Below, piece by piece: positions 8,530 to 17,371 of a stretch of DNA of 37,110 nt. The notes under the pieces were generated by a model that had not been told where the DNA came from, searched no databases, and saw only the letters and a program-made list of their open reading frames with translations. The translations under genes were made by a program, and so were the position numbers. The DNA comes from Bacillota bacterium (GTDB taxonomy: Bacteria; Bacillota; Clostridia; Peptostreptococcales; Anaerovoracaceae), in the NCBI GenBank assembly GCA_017626845.1, contig JAGAHX010000051.1, positions 1 to 37,110 on the forward strand, read 5' to 3'. How positions within the stretch are numbered: the stretch's first letter is position 1; each line of letters opens with the position of its first letter.

Positions 8530-10971
8530 TCAGGGAAAAGCCACGAATGATTGATGGAAATTGCGCAGAATGACCGCGGCTTCTGCACGGGTCATCGTCT
8601 TCTGCGGCATCAGATAACCGCCGCTTCCGCCCAGCAGATCCTCGTAGACCGCCCAGAGCATCGCGTCGTGCGCCCAGGCAGAGATCTGCAGATAGTCCGT
8701 ATACCCGGCCAACCCCATGACCCCGTCCGGCGTTTCCGCCTTCGCAAACTGTTTGAGCATCAGGGCAGCCTGCTCGCGGGTGACCGCATCGTTCGGACCG
8801 AATGCCTTTTCGGAATAACCTGCCGCAATGTTCTCCGACACGGCCCAGCGGACGGCTTCTTCGTACCAGGAACCGGCCTCCACATCTTCAAAGGACATGG
8901 CGTAGTTGACCACCGGACCGCCGGACATGCTCCAGAGCATCGCCGCCATCTGCGCCCGCGTAACGGAACTCTGCGGCGCAAAGACACCGTCTCCCATGCC
9001 GGCCATGATGCCGTTCGTTGCCGCATATACGACACCGTCCGCATACCAGGCATTGCGGGGCACGTCGGTAAAGTTGCCCGCCATGCCGTACTGCAGGCCG
9101 AACCCTCTCCTGTACAGGATCTCCGCCGTATACTGTCCCTGTCCGTCCAGCTTCGGAATGTCCACGGGAAGCGTTCCCACCGGACTTTCTTCGGAAAGCA
9201 TCAGGTACATCGCAGCGGACAGATTCGGTCCGTACTGTGCCACAGGACCCTCTGTCTTGCGGGGATCCTCGCTCATGCTGCGGGCGGACCAGGCAAGAAC
9301 AATGGCATCCGCCGCCTGATAACGTGCCGCATCGTAGGGAAGATGGCAGCTCAGCACGGCCACGTCCTTTCCGTCGGCATGCACGCTTTCGATGATGGCG
9401 TCTGCCTTTTTGCTGTAATCGTTCACCAGCCAGGAGGCGGAATAGATCTCGGAGATGATCACCACGTGGTCTGCCTCGGCGGTCAAAGCAATTGCTTCCT
9501 CCGCCGTAAGATTCTGAATGGAATGTACGGAAACGGTCATCCCTTCCGCAAGCTTTCCTTCTTCCGCCAGGAGATCTGCGCCGTATTCCATGCTCAGGAC
9601 TTCGTCGTCATAAGCGGTGAGCACCGTTATACTTTCGTTTTCACCCCGCATCGGAAGCATGTTGTGATCGTTTTTGACCACCGTAATGGTCTTTTTCGCG
9701 ATCTCCCACTCCGTTTCATGATGCGCCGCACTGCCGACGACGGCGGATGCCGCAGGGTCGATCCCGCTGTAGGCCTCCGTCAGACCATGAGCAGCCTTCA
9801 ACGTCAGGATGCGCAGGACCGCCGCATCCACTTTCGCCGCGTCGATCCCACCGCTTTCCACCATGCCGGCCAGCGTATCGATATAGGCATCCAGATCTGC
9901 CATTCCCTCCGGTGTGGAGGTGTCCACGGGCATCAGCAGGATATCCACGCCTGCTTCGATCGCAAGCTTTGCCGCATCGAAGCGGTCGAAGTGCTTCGCG
10001 ATAGCGTCCATGTTCATGGCGTCCGTGATGACCACGCCGTCAAAACCCATGTCGCCGCGCAGAAGATCCGTGATGATGGTCTCAGACAGGGTCGCAGGCA
10101 ACGTGATCTCCTCGCCGGTGAGTTTGGAGAGGTAACTCTCGGTCTCGATCTGCGGGTACTGGATGTGCGCCGTCATGATGGCCTCAACACCTGCGTCGAT
10201 CGCGGCCTGGAAAGGTACCAACTCCCGCGCCTTCAGTTCTTCGAGGCTGCGGTCGATCCGCGGAAGGCCGGTATGGCTGTCCGTTGCGGTATCGCCATGT
10301 CCGGGGAAATGTTTTAATGTGGAAATGATCCCTTCCTCCTGCAGGCCTTTCATGAAGGCTGTCCCAAGCGATGCGGCAAGCGTCGCATCATCGGAGAAAG
10401 ACCTGGTGCCGATCACGGGATTCGCCGGGTTGCTGTTGACGTCGACCACGGGAGCAAAGTCGAAATTGATGCCCATGCTCTTCAGTTCGGAGCCGATGAT
10501 CCTGCCGGTCTCTTCCGCCAGCGCCGAATCACCGGAGGCGCCCAGCGCCATGTTTCCCGCCGTCTGTGTACCCTGTCCCAGACGGGTCACATACCCGCCT
10601 TCCTGATCGATGCCTACGAGCAGCTGCGTCGGATGGTTCGCGTTGGCCGATTGCATGTCTTGTATAAACTTTACGGCCTTTTCCGTATTTCCTGTGTTCT
10701 GCGCAAAGAGGATGACCCCGGCAAAACCATGCTTTTCGATCGCCGCAGCCGCTTCTTCTGTCAGCTCTGTCATCCCCTGCTTCTTGCCGTCTTCACCGGT
10801 AACGTACCGGAATGCAGGCATCAGCATCTGCTCGATTTTTTCCTGCGTCGACAGGGAAGCCAGAATGACTTCCGGTGTCGCTGTATCCTCTGCGTACGAA
10901 AAAACAGGTATCCCTGCAGCCAGGAAAGCAGCTGCCGTTAAAACGCAAATTGCCCTTTTAAAAAAACGCAT
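8530..10971 (-). CDS. Secreted beta-N-acetylhexosaminidase (GH3, NagZ-type) with three SLH repeats
   Basis: An 813-residue exported protein. Residues 1-27 are a signal peptide ending FSYA. Residues about 35-360 form the GH3 catalytic domain: IDQEGG (121-126), KHFPGHGDT (220-228) with DSH (231-233), the NagZ-specific Asp-His loop, and VITDAMNM with the nucleophile Asp317. A second GH3 C-terminal domain runs to about residue 620. From about residue 635, three SLH repeats attach the enzyme to the cell wall. NagZ enzymes remove N-acetylglucosamine from muropeptides, so this is likely wall turnover at the surface. The start has AAGGA five bases upstream. It lies 23 bases behind the serine hydrolase gene and ahead of the racemase gene. 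Confidence 0.92.
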   Translation of the reverse strand: MRFFKRAICVLTAAAFLAAGIPVFSYAEDTATPEVILASLSTQEKIEQMLMPAFRYVTGEDGKKQGMTELTEEAAAAIEKHGFAGVILFAQNTGNTEKAVKFIQDMQSANANHPTQLLVGIDQEGGYVTRLGQGTQTAGNMALGASGDSALAEETGRIIGSELKSMGINFDFAPVVDVNSNPANPVIGTRSFSDDATLAASLGTAFMKGLQEEGIISTLKHFPGHGDTATDSHTGLPRIDRSLEELKARELVPFQAAIDAGVEAIMTAHIQYPQIETESYLSKLTGEEITLPATLSETIITDLLRGDMGFDGVVITDAMNMDAIAKHFDRFDAAKLAIEAGVDILLMPVDTSTPEGMADLDAYIDTLAGMVESGGIDAAKVDAAVLRILTLKAAHGLTEAYSGIDPAASAVVGSAAHHETEWEIAKKTITVVKNDHNMLPMRGENESITVLTAYDDEVLSMEYGADLLAEEGKLAEGMTVSVHSIQNLTAEEAIALTAEADHVVIISEIYSASWLVNDYSKKADAIIESVHADGKDVAVLSCHLPYDAARYQAADAIVLAWSARSMSEDPRKTEGPVAQYGPNLSAAMYLMLSEESPVGTLPVDIPKLDGQGQYTAEILYRRGFGLQYGMAGNFTDVPRNAWYADGVVYAATNGIMAGMGDGVFAPQSSVTRAQMAAMLWSMSGGPVVNYAMSFEDVEAGSWYEEAVRWAVSENIAAGYSEKAFGPNDAVTREQAALMLKQFAKAETPDGVMGLAGYTDYLQISAWAHDAMLWAVYEDLLGGSGGYLMPQKTMTRAEAAVILRNFHQSFVAFP

Positions 10972-10994
10972 GTGAATCCTTTCTTCTCCGTATG

Positions 10995-12440
10995 TTATAT
11001 CCGCCTGAACTCGATCGGTCCGACTTCGTCGTACAGTTTAAAGCCGAAGCCAGAGATTGCGCCGTTCACATCCGTGTGGAAATAGATCGGCGCGTTTACG
11101 AGCAGCGTGTCCATCTTGACTTCCGGAATGCGGAACACATCGTAATTCAGATGCAGCATCTCCTGGGTCACGCCGCGCCAGGTCATGTACAGCTTGCCTT
11201 CGGACAGATCGATCTCCAGCGTCCCGTGACCCGGTTCAAAGTATGCGCCGACATAATCCGTCAGGTCGTGAGAAGGTGCCGTCGTCTCTTCGGCGTCGCC
11301 CACCAGATCCAGTTTCCAGTCACCATGCATATTGCCCTTGATGTCCCTGACGGACCACATGCGTTCGCTCCAGTCCACCGGCTCAAATCCGAGCACGTTA
11401 TCGATGATGGTGTAGAGCACGGAGCACTGGATGAGGATATCCGGGCACTGCAGATTGTTGTACAGGATGATGCCGATCTGGGAGTTGGGCAGGCAGCACT
11501 GCAGGGTGCCGAAGCCCTCGATCTCACCCAGGTGCCAGTACATGGGTTCGCCACGGTAGTTGTCGTTGTACCAGCCCATGGCGTAGCCGCCGATGGGGGA
11601 AACCTCTTTGAATCTCCAAGGCCACAGCGTGTAGCGCACGTTCTGCATGTGCAGATCGCGCATGGTCTCCTCCTGCATCAGGCGGGTGCCGTCCGGCAGA
11701 ACGCCTCTCTTCAGGTGAAAGTCCAGGTACTTCAGCATGTCGTTGATGGTAGAATTGATGCCGCCGGCGGGAGCGCTCACGTCGGAGTTCCAGTGAGGCA
11801 CTTTAAAGGGACCATCTTCGCCGGGCCAATAGGAGCTGCAGACGTTTTCGCTTTCGTTCAGGTATTTGACGAGGGTGCTGCTGCGGGTCATGCCCAGGGG
11901 CTTAAAGATGCGGTCGTTGACCATATCATCCCAGCTCTTGCCCGTCACCTTCTCGGCTACGTGAGCCGCCATATCCACCATGTAATTGTTGTACTGAGCC
12001 TTATAGCGGAACGGCAGATTGGGTTTTAAGTACTGCAGCCTCTTCCACAGTTCTTTCCGGGTCTCGATGGTCTCGTCGGACCAGACCGCGTCGTAGCCCG
12101 CAAGGCCCGTGCGGTGGCACAGCATATCGCGCAGCGTGCATTCCGCCGTCGCAAACGCATCGTACATCTTAAAATCGGGCAGATACTCTTTGATGGGCCG
12201 GTCGAAATCCAGCACGCCGTCGTCGACGAGCATGCCGATAAGCGTGGCCGTAAAGCTCTTGCTGCAGGATGCGATGCCCCACATGGTGTCGGCGTCGATG
12301 GGCTGCTTCGTCTCCAGATCCTTATATCCGAAGCCGCCCGCAAACAGCACTTCGCCGTTTCGGATGACCCCCACACCCATGCCCGGTGTCTTATACCGCG
12401 CCAATTCCTTTTCTACGTATTCTTTGCTGATGACTTCCAT
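10995..12440 (-). CDS. Serine hydrolase, beta-lactamase/penicillin-binding-protein class C family
   Basis: A 481-residue protein with the class C beta-lactamase fold. The SxxK motif is Ser58-Cys-Ser-Lys61 and the second motif is Tyr-Asn-Asn in QYNNYM. A C-terminal lipocalin-like domain of the type often fused to these hydrolases follows after about residue 380. There is no signal peptide, so it is probably cytoplasmic. Members include D-aminopeptidases, esterases and peptidases. With a NagZ-type enzyme and a racemase downstream, action on a D-amino-acid peptide is plausible but not shown. The start at 12440 is chosen for GGGAG nine bases upstream; an in-frame TTG ten codons earlier is less likely. 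Confidence 0.85.
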   Translation of the reverse strand: MEVISKEYVEKELARYKTPGMGVGVIRNGEVLFAGGFGYKDLETKQPIDADTMWGIASCSKSFTATLIGMLVDDGVLDFDRPIKEYLPDFKMYDAFATAECTLRDMLCHRTGLAGYDAVWSDETIETRKELWKRLQYLKPNLPFRYKAQYNNYMVDMAAHVAEKVTGKSWDDMVNDRIFKPLGMTRSSTLVKYLNESENVCSSYWPGEDGPFKVPHWNSDVSAPAGGINSTINDMLKYLDFHLKRGVLPDGTRLMQEETMRDLHMQNVRYTLWPWRFKEVSPIGGYAMGWYNDNYRGEPMYWHLGEIEGFGTLQCCLPNSQIGIILYNNLQCPDILIQCSVLYTIIDNVLGFEPVDWSERMWSVRDIKGNMHGDWKLDLVGDAEETTAPSHDLTDYVGAYFEPGHGTLEIDLSEGKLYMTWRGVTQEMLHLNYDVFRIPEVKMDTLLVNAPIYFHTDVNGAISGFGFKLYDEVGPIEFRRI

Positions 12441-12489
12441 TTTCTTTTTCTCCCTGCTCCCATTATACAAAACTATTTGTCAACAGAAA

Positions 12490-12578
12490 ACTCGCAGCCG
12501 TTATTCAAAAGCGAGGAAATCGCAAACGCGTGAGCGAAGCGAACAAAGTGTTGACGAGCGTTGAATAACGGTGCGAGT
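12490..12578 (-). terminator. Large hairpin behind the C69 peptidase gene, probable terminator
   Basis: The arms 12490-12508 and 12561-12578 pair over 18 bp with a single bulged base and enclose about 50 bases. On the minus strand the structure ends in a TTTTCTGTT run, which fits termination of the gene ending at 12587. The plus-strand side also ends in a T7 run. The long loop is unusual for a simple terminator. Confidence 0.6.
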
Positions 12579-12586
12579 TCATTTTT

Positions 12587-14008
12587 TTAAATCGGAGAAG
12601 GCAGCCCTGTTTTCTCACAGAATGCGATATGGTTCTTCACCCGGAACACGTCCGTGCCGTTTTCCTTAATGTCTGCCTCGATCTTTTCGATGAGCATATC
12701 CATAGAAGCGTTCGCCTTTTCGAAGCATTCATCCGTGCAGCCGCGCAGCAGCTCTTCCGCGGACTTCTCGTTGCCCTGCGCCAGCAGCATGTCTGCCGCC
12801 TGCAGCGCCCGTTCGGAAGCCTGATGGAACAGCGCATCCAGATAGCGGCGCTCTTCCCTGATCCACTGGCTGTACTTGGGGTGGTCCGCTTCTACGTCCA
12901 CCTGCAGTCTCTTGGCCTTCCACCAGAAGGAGTCTTCGGAGTACTTGTTCGTGCCTCTGCCCATGGCTTCGGGGATGTAGCCGATGTTGAAGAACGGCAT
13001 CGCGAAGCTGCTGCAGGGAGGCGCCATGCTGGCCCAATAGACGAACTTCGTCATCTTGAAGTCCGGCTTTCTGTATTCGGTCACCATGGTCGCCGCGGAC
13101 TGGCAGGGTCCCGGTTCGCAGCCGTGCATGCAGATGCCCGCCGCCAGCGTTGCCGCGGCGCCCCAGCGGGGCTCAAGCATGGACCCTTCGAAGTGGTCGC
13201 GCAGGATGGTCCACATATCTTCGCCGGTATACTTGCGGTTGCCGAAGCTGCGGATGATCTCGTGGGCTCTCTGCTCTCTGGGATAGCCCGACAGCGTCCT
13301 CGTGTTGAGCAGCACGAAGCTCTTGGAGAAATCGAACGTTCTTCTCGGGTCATGCAGGCCGTTGGCCACGGCATACTCCACAAGCCCCTCAGAGCATTCG
13401 TCGAAGTCCGTGCCGATGGTGTACAGGTTGGAGATGGGATAGATGCCGGTGATGCGCTTGGCAGCCCAGTGCCGGTCCACGGTCTCCAGCAGCCACATGG
13501 CTTCGGAATCGGCGATCATAAAGGTGTTGTGGTAGTTATCGTCCGGGTTCTGATAGGCGCATCCGCCGCCCTGGCCGTACTTTTCCAGATGATCGATGAT
13601 GACGTGCATGGCCTGATAAGCCGTGCGGCCTCGCTCCAGACCCAGACGCAGCAGATCCATGCCCAGCAGCGCTTCCTCTTTCTGCGCCGGGATCTCGGAC
13701 CAGTCTGCCTCGTTGCCGATGCAGACGCCGTGCTCGTTGATGCCCATCTCGAATCCCCAGATCCACCAGGGCTGGGACCCGATCATGGCGTAGGTGTGCT
13801 CGACCTGGGGCACTTCAATATACGTGCACTTTACCGTCTCTCCCTTGGCGTGGTCTTCCGCCGGGAAGAATTTGAGGTTCTGGCATTCATCGGTCTCCCG
13901 GTCGGAATTTTTGGCCAGGATGTTGAACCCGCTCACAGCTGCGCTCTTCTCCACTGCGACGGTATCGCAGGAAGGGGTGCAGCTGCAGATCTGCTTGTGT
14001 CTGTACAT
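12587..14008 (-). CDS. Secernin-like C69-family dipeptidase
   Basis: A 473-residue Ntn-hydrolase of the C69 family. The segment CDTVAV...NILAKNSDR near the N-terminus, the GANEHG-like motif (here GINEHGVCIGNEA) and LLGMDLLRLGLERG resemble the secernin branch closely. Cys14 is the likely catalytic residue, freed by removal of a short 13-residue propeptide; Cys8 and Cys10 are alternatives. Members cleave dipeptides or other amide bonds. There is no signal peptide, so it likely acts in the cytoplasm on imported peptides. The start is supported by AAAGGAG six bases upstream. It is 15 bases behind the DUF362 gene in a run of same-strand genes. Confidence 0.87.
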   Translation of the reverse strand: MYRHKQICSCTPSCDTVAVEKSAAVSGFNILAKNSDRETDECQNLKFFPAEDHAKGETVKCTYIEVPQVEHTYAMIGSQPWWIWGFEMGINEHGVCIGNEADWSEIPAQKEEALLGMDLLRLGLERGRTAYQAMHVIIDHLEKYGQGGGCAYQNPDDNYHNTFMIADSEAMWLLETVDRHWAAKRITGIYPISNLYTIGTDFDECSEGLVEYAVANGLHDPRRTFDFSKSFVLLNTRTLSGYPREQRAHEIIRSFGNRKYTGEDMWTILRDHFEGSMLEPRWGAAATLAAGICMHGCEPGPCQSAATMVTEYRKPDFKMTKFVYWASMAPPCSSFAMPFFNIGYIPEAMGRGTNKYSEDSFWWKAKRLQVDVEADHPKYSQWIREERRYLDALFHQASERALQAADMLLAQGNEKSAEELLRGCTDECFEKANASMDMLIEKIEADIKENGTDVFRVKNHIAFCEKTGLPSPI

Positions 14009-14023
14009 TGGGAACTCCTTTGG

Positions 14024-15169
14024 TTATTTTAAGGTAATAAGTTCGTATTCTCTGGTGCCCATGCCCATCTTCTCGGCGTGAGCCAGGCCCGCTTCCCACT
14101 TGGTGTTGGGATGGACCATCTTAAAGACGTCGTGCTTTTCGATCGCTTCGGCGCGGTTTGCCTTCTTTCGGCTGTCTCTCATAAAGTCTCCGATGATGGA
14201 GCTCTCCACGTAGGTCTGGGCGTTCACCGCATCCGCGCAGGCCTGGTCCACCGCAACGGGATCAAAGCCGCAGAAGATGCCGACGTCCGGCACGATGGGC
14301 AGGTCGTTCTGACCGTCGCAGTCGCAGTCCGGAGAAACATCCAGCACGAAGGCGATGTGGAAATTGGGCTTGCCGTTGATGACCGCATAAGTATATTCCG
14401 CGATCTTGCAGGACAGCACATCCTTGCTGATGTCCCAACGCGAATCCAGCGCGTCCTTAGGGCAGACTGCGATGCAGCGTCCGCATCCCAGGCACTTCGT
14501 ATCGTCGACCTTTGCCTTGCGGTCGATCACGTGAATGGCATCATGGGCGCAGTTTTTCTCGCAGGTGCGGCAGCCGATGCAGTTTTCTTCGATCACCTCG
14601 GGCGTACCCTCAGAGTGCATGATCTGCTTGCCGGAGCGGCTTCCCCCGCCCATGCCGATGTTCTTTAAGACGCCGCCGAAACCTGCGCTCACGTGACCCT
14701 TCACATGGCTCATGGAGATGATGATGTCGGCGTCCGCCAGGGCAGAACCGATCTTTGCCGTCTTGCAGTATTCGCCGTTGGGAACGGGCAGTTCTCTTTC
14801 GTCCAGCCCCTTTAAACCATCCGCGATGATGGTCTGCACGCCGGTGGCCAGGGGATTGTAGCCGTTGATGTAGGCGGAATCGAGATGGTCGATCGCGTTC
14901 TTTCTGCCGCCGACGTACAGCGTGTTGCAGTCCGTCAGGAAGGGCTTGCCGCCGAGCCGCTTGATGTAGTCGCAGACCGTTCTCGCCCAGTTGGGACGAA
15001 GGTAGGCCAGGTTGCCCGGCTCACCGAAGTGGATCTTGACAGCCACGAATTTATCTTCGAAGTCGATGCTTTCGAAGCCGGCCTTCTTCATAAGGCGCTC
15101 CAGCTTGTGCAGCAGGCTTTCTTCGCCGTTGGTGCGCAGGTTGGTGAAGTATACGGGTGCTTTTTCCAT
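14024..15169 (-). CDS. DUF362 protein with two 4Fe-4S clusters
   Basis: A 381-residue protein. Residues 1-190 hold the DUF362 domain, with KIHFGEPGN and the SHVKGHVSAGFGGVLKNIGMG signature region. The ferredoxin insert binds two clusters through Cys197/200/203/207 and Cys226/229/232/236. A C-terminal part follows (residues 240-381). The family is widespread in anaerobes, and its members are annotated only as ferredoxin-like. A redox role is likely, but the partner and substrate are unknown. It lies between the M20 amidohydrolase and the C69 dipeptidase genes on the same strand. Confidence 0.88.
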   Translation of the reverse strand: MEKAPVYFTNLRTNGEESLLHKLERLMKKAGFESIDFEDKFVAVKIHFGEPGNLAYLRPNWARTVCDYIKRLGGKPFLTDCNTLYVGGRKNAIDHLDSAYINGYNPLATGVQTIIADGLKGLDERELPVPNGEYCKTAKIGSALADADIIISMSHVKGHVSAGFGGVLKNIGMGGGSRSGKQIMHSEGTPEVIEENCIGCRTCEKNCAHDAIHVIDRKAKVDDTKCLGCGRCIAVCPKDALDSRWDISKDVLSCKIAEYTYAVINGKPNFHIAFVLDVSPDCDCDGQNDLPIVPDVGIFCGFDPVAVDQACADAVNAQTYVESSIIGDFMRDSRKKANRAEAIEKHDVFKMVHPNTKWEAGLAHAEKMGMGTREYELITLK

Positions 15170-15201
15170 GGGTCTCTCCTTATTTTTCTATGAATGTTGC
15201 C

Positions 15202-16383
15202 TTACTTGAGTGCTTTGAATTCCTTGCGGATCGCCTTCAACGTATCCGGTTCCGTCAGGATATGATAGCCCGCCAGCGCCATGCCGCCTGCCGTTTCCAT
15301 CATGCGGTCCTTGGCGTAGACGGTCTGGGTCGCCGCGGCAAATTCTCTGGTGTGACCCGGGATCGCTTCCGTCGTGATGGGGAAATACGGATGGATCGTG
15401 GGGCAGACGTAGGAGACGTTGCCGGCATCCACGGAGCCGTAGTCCTCTCCGGGAGGCTGGATGCCCTCCACGCCCAGTTCCTTCATGCTCTGTTCGAACA
15501 GATCGTTGAGGGTCTCGTTCGTGGCCAGATCGTCGTAGGCCAGTTCGAAGGGCCGCATCTTGAGCTCACAGCCGGTGGCGAGGGCCGCCGCCTTGCCGCA
15601 GTTGATCACCTGCTGATACAGGTGCTTCAGATAGGCTTTCTTGCCCGCCCGCACGTAGAACCGGCACACGCAGTGCTCGGGAATGACGTTGCAGGCGACG
15701 CCGCCCTCCGTAATGATGCCGTGAATGCGCGCATCGGGGCGGGTCTGCTGCCGCAGGGCGTTTATGTTGTTGAAGGTCTGGATGACCGCATCCAGCGCAT
15801 TGATGCCCATCTCCGGCTCACTGGCCGCATGGGCGGCTCTGCCGAAGAACTCGAATTCGATGGTATCCATGGCCAGGGACTTGCCGCTCTTGTAGTAGTC
15901 CACGCTGGTGGGATGGCAGATCATGGCCGCGTCGAGATCGCGGAACACGCCCTTGTTGGCGTAGGCGACCTTAGCGCCGTCCGTCTCCTCTGCCGGGGTC
16001 CCCAGCACCACGACCCATCCGCCGGTCTCTTCGACGAAGCGGCTCAGGATGATGCCGGCGGCGACCGAAGTGGCGCCCAGCATGTTGTGACCGCATCCAT
16101 GACCGGGTCCGCCGTGTTCGCCCAAGCCGGGCAGCGCATCGTATTCCGCCATAAAGCAGATGTGGGGGCCGGGTTTGGAGGAACGGTATTCCGCCCGGTA
16201 GCCTGTCGCCAGGCCCATATAGGGCTTTTCCACCTTAAAACCGTACTTTTGGAGCAAGTCTGCATGGAGTTTTGAGGATTCGTACTCCACGTTTCCCAGT
16301 TCCGGGTTTTTATAGATTGCATCCGAGAGCGCTTCGATGTCTTTGCGGATCTCCTTTGCGATCGCAGAGATCTTTTGTTTCAT
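15202..16383 (-). CDS. M20-family amidohydrolase/peptidase
   Basis: A 393-residue metal-dependent amidohydrolase of the M20D (AbgB/HipO-like) group. The metal ligands are seen in HGCGHN (His95, Cys97, His99) and in the PAEE segment (Glu132/Glu133). The dimerisation domain starts at about residue 180 with the typical FFGRAAHAA motif. Such enzymes hydrolyse N-acyl amino acids or small peptides. It starts 22 bases after sufB. Together with the C69 dipeptidase downstream it suggests processing of imported peptides or conjugated amino acids. Confidence 0.88.
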   Translation of the reverse strand: MKQKISAIAKEIRKDIEALSDAIYKNPELGNVEYESSKLHADLLQKYGFKVEKPYMGLATGYRAEYRSSKPGPHICFMAEYDALPGLGEHGGPGHGCGHNMLGATSVAAGIILSRFVEETGGWVVVLGTPAEETDGAKVAYANKGVFRDLDAAMICHPTSVDYYKSGKSLAMDTIEFEFFGRAAHAASEPEMGINALDAVIQTFNNINALRQQTRPDARIHGIITEGGVACNVIPEHCVCRFYVRAGKKAYLKHLYQQVINCGKAAALATGCELKMRPFELAYDDLATNETLNDLFEQSMKELGVEGIQPPGEDYGSVDAGNVSYVCPTIHPYFPITTEAIPGHTREFAAATQTVYAKDRMMETAGGMALAGYHILTEPDTLKAIRKEFKALK

Positions 16384-16405
16384 GCCGGGGCCTCCTGTTC
16401 TGTGT

Positions 16406-17335
16406 CTACTTTAAGAATCCGTCGATGATCGCCTTTTCCGCCTCCTCTTCCGTCAGGCCGAGGGTGCGGAGCTTGAGGATCTGCTCCCCTGCGATCTTGC
16501 CGATGGCGGCCTCGTGGATGAGGGCCGCATCGCGGTTATTGGCTACGAGTTCCGGGGATGCGTCCACCCGACCGTTTTCCGACAGAATGGCGTCGCATTC
16601 GCTGTGACCCGTGCATTTGGCGTTGCCGATGATGTTGGAGCGATAGGCCTGATAGCTGCTGCCTCTCGCAACGGAGCGGCTGATGAGGTTGACGCCGCTG
16701 TCTTCGCCGTTCATCTCCACTTCGAAGTCCGTGGTGGCTGTCTCGTCGTCGTCCGTCAACAGTCTTTCCTTGATGACCAGGGTCGCCCGTTCGCCGACGG
16801 TGCCGCGGGTCTTGCGGACGGAGCTGGAGACGCCGCCCAGTTGGGAAGTGTCCATTTCCAGATAGGAATCCGGGCCGAGGAAGACCTCGGTCTGGGGGTC
16901 GATGACTTTTTTCGTCTCGTTCGAACCGGTGCCCACATGCTTTTCCGCGTACAGCACCCGGGCGCCCTTCTCCAGGAAGAAACGGTGGATGCCGTTGTGG
17001 CGGGCGGGTTCGCCGGTCTCGGTGTGGATGCCGCAGCCTGCGATGATCTTCACGTCCGCGCCCTCTCCCACATAGAAGTCGTTGTAGACCAGGTCGTCTA
17101 CGCCGGCTTTCGTAACGCAGGCGGGGATAAAGACGTCTTCGCCCTTCGTGCCGGGGGCGATATGGATATCCAGACCGGGATTGTCGGTCTTGGAATCGAT
17201 CTTGATGTTATCTGTGGACTGCCGGCCCAGGCTCATGCAGTTGGAGCGGATGTTGAAGGCGCCCTTGAAGGAAATGCCGTCGAAATCGGCCACCTGTTTC
17301 AGCAGATCCGCTGTGTTTTTATCGATGTTGTTCAA
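16406..17335 (-). CDS. sufB: SufB/SufD-family scaffold of a minimal SUF system
   Basis: A 309-residue protein of the SufB/SufD beta-helix family, much shorter than classical SufB (about 470) or SufD (about 420). It matches the one-scaffold systems (SmsCB type) found with only SufC in many anaerobes. The conserved core is visible in GCGIHTETGEPARHNG, the GSNETKKVIDP segment and the C-terminal SELVANNRDAALIHEAAIG equivalent. It builds Fe-S clusters on a complex with the ATPase SufC, encoded just upstream (36 bases). No sufD, sufS or sufU gene is in the window. Confidence 0.88.
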   Translation of the reverse strand: MNNIDKNTADLLKQVADFDGISFKGAFNIRSNCMSLGRQSTDNIKIDSKTDNPGLDIHIAPGTKGEDVFIPACVTKAGVDDLVYNDFYVGEGADVKIIAGCGIHTETGEPARHNGIHRFFLEKGARVLYAEKHVGTGSNETKKVIDPQTEVFLGPDSYLEMDTSQLGGVSSSVRKTRGTVGERATLVIKERLLTDDDETATTDFEVEMNGEDSGVNLISRSVARGSSYQAYRSNIIGNAKCTGHSECDAILSENGRVDASPELVANNRDAALIHEAAIGKIAGEQILKLRTLGLTEEEAEKAIIDGFLK

Positions 17336-17371
17336 GTGTCTGTTCTCCTAAATAATTTATCGTTTGACCCG

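Noticed and set aside
12462-12483. TTGACA and TATAAT upstream of the serine hydrolase gene
   Set aside because: They are only 10 bases apart, too close for a sigma-A promoter.
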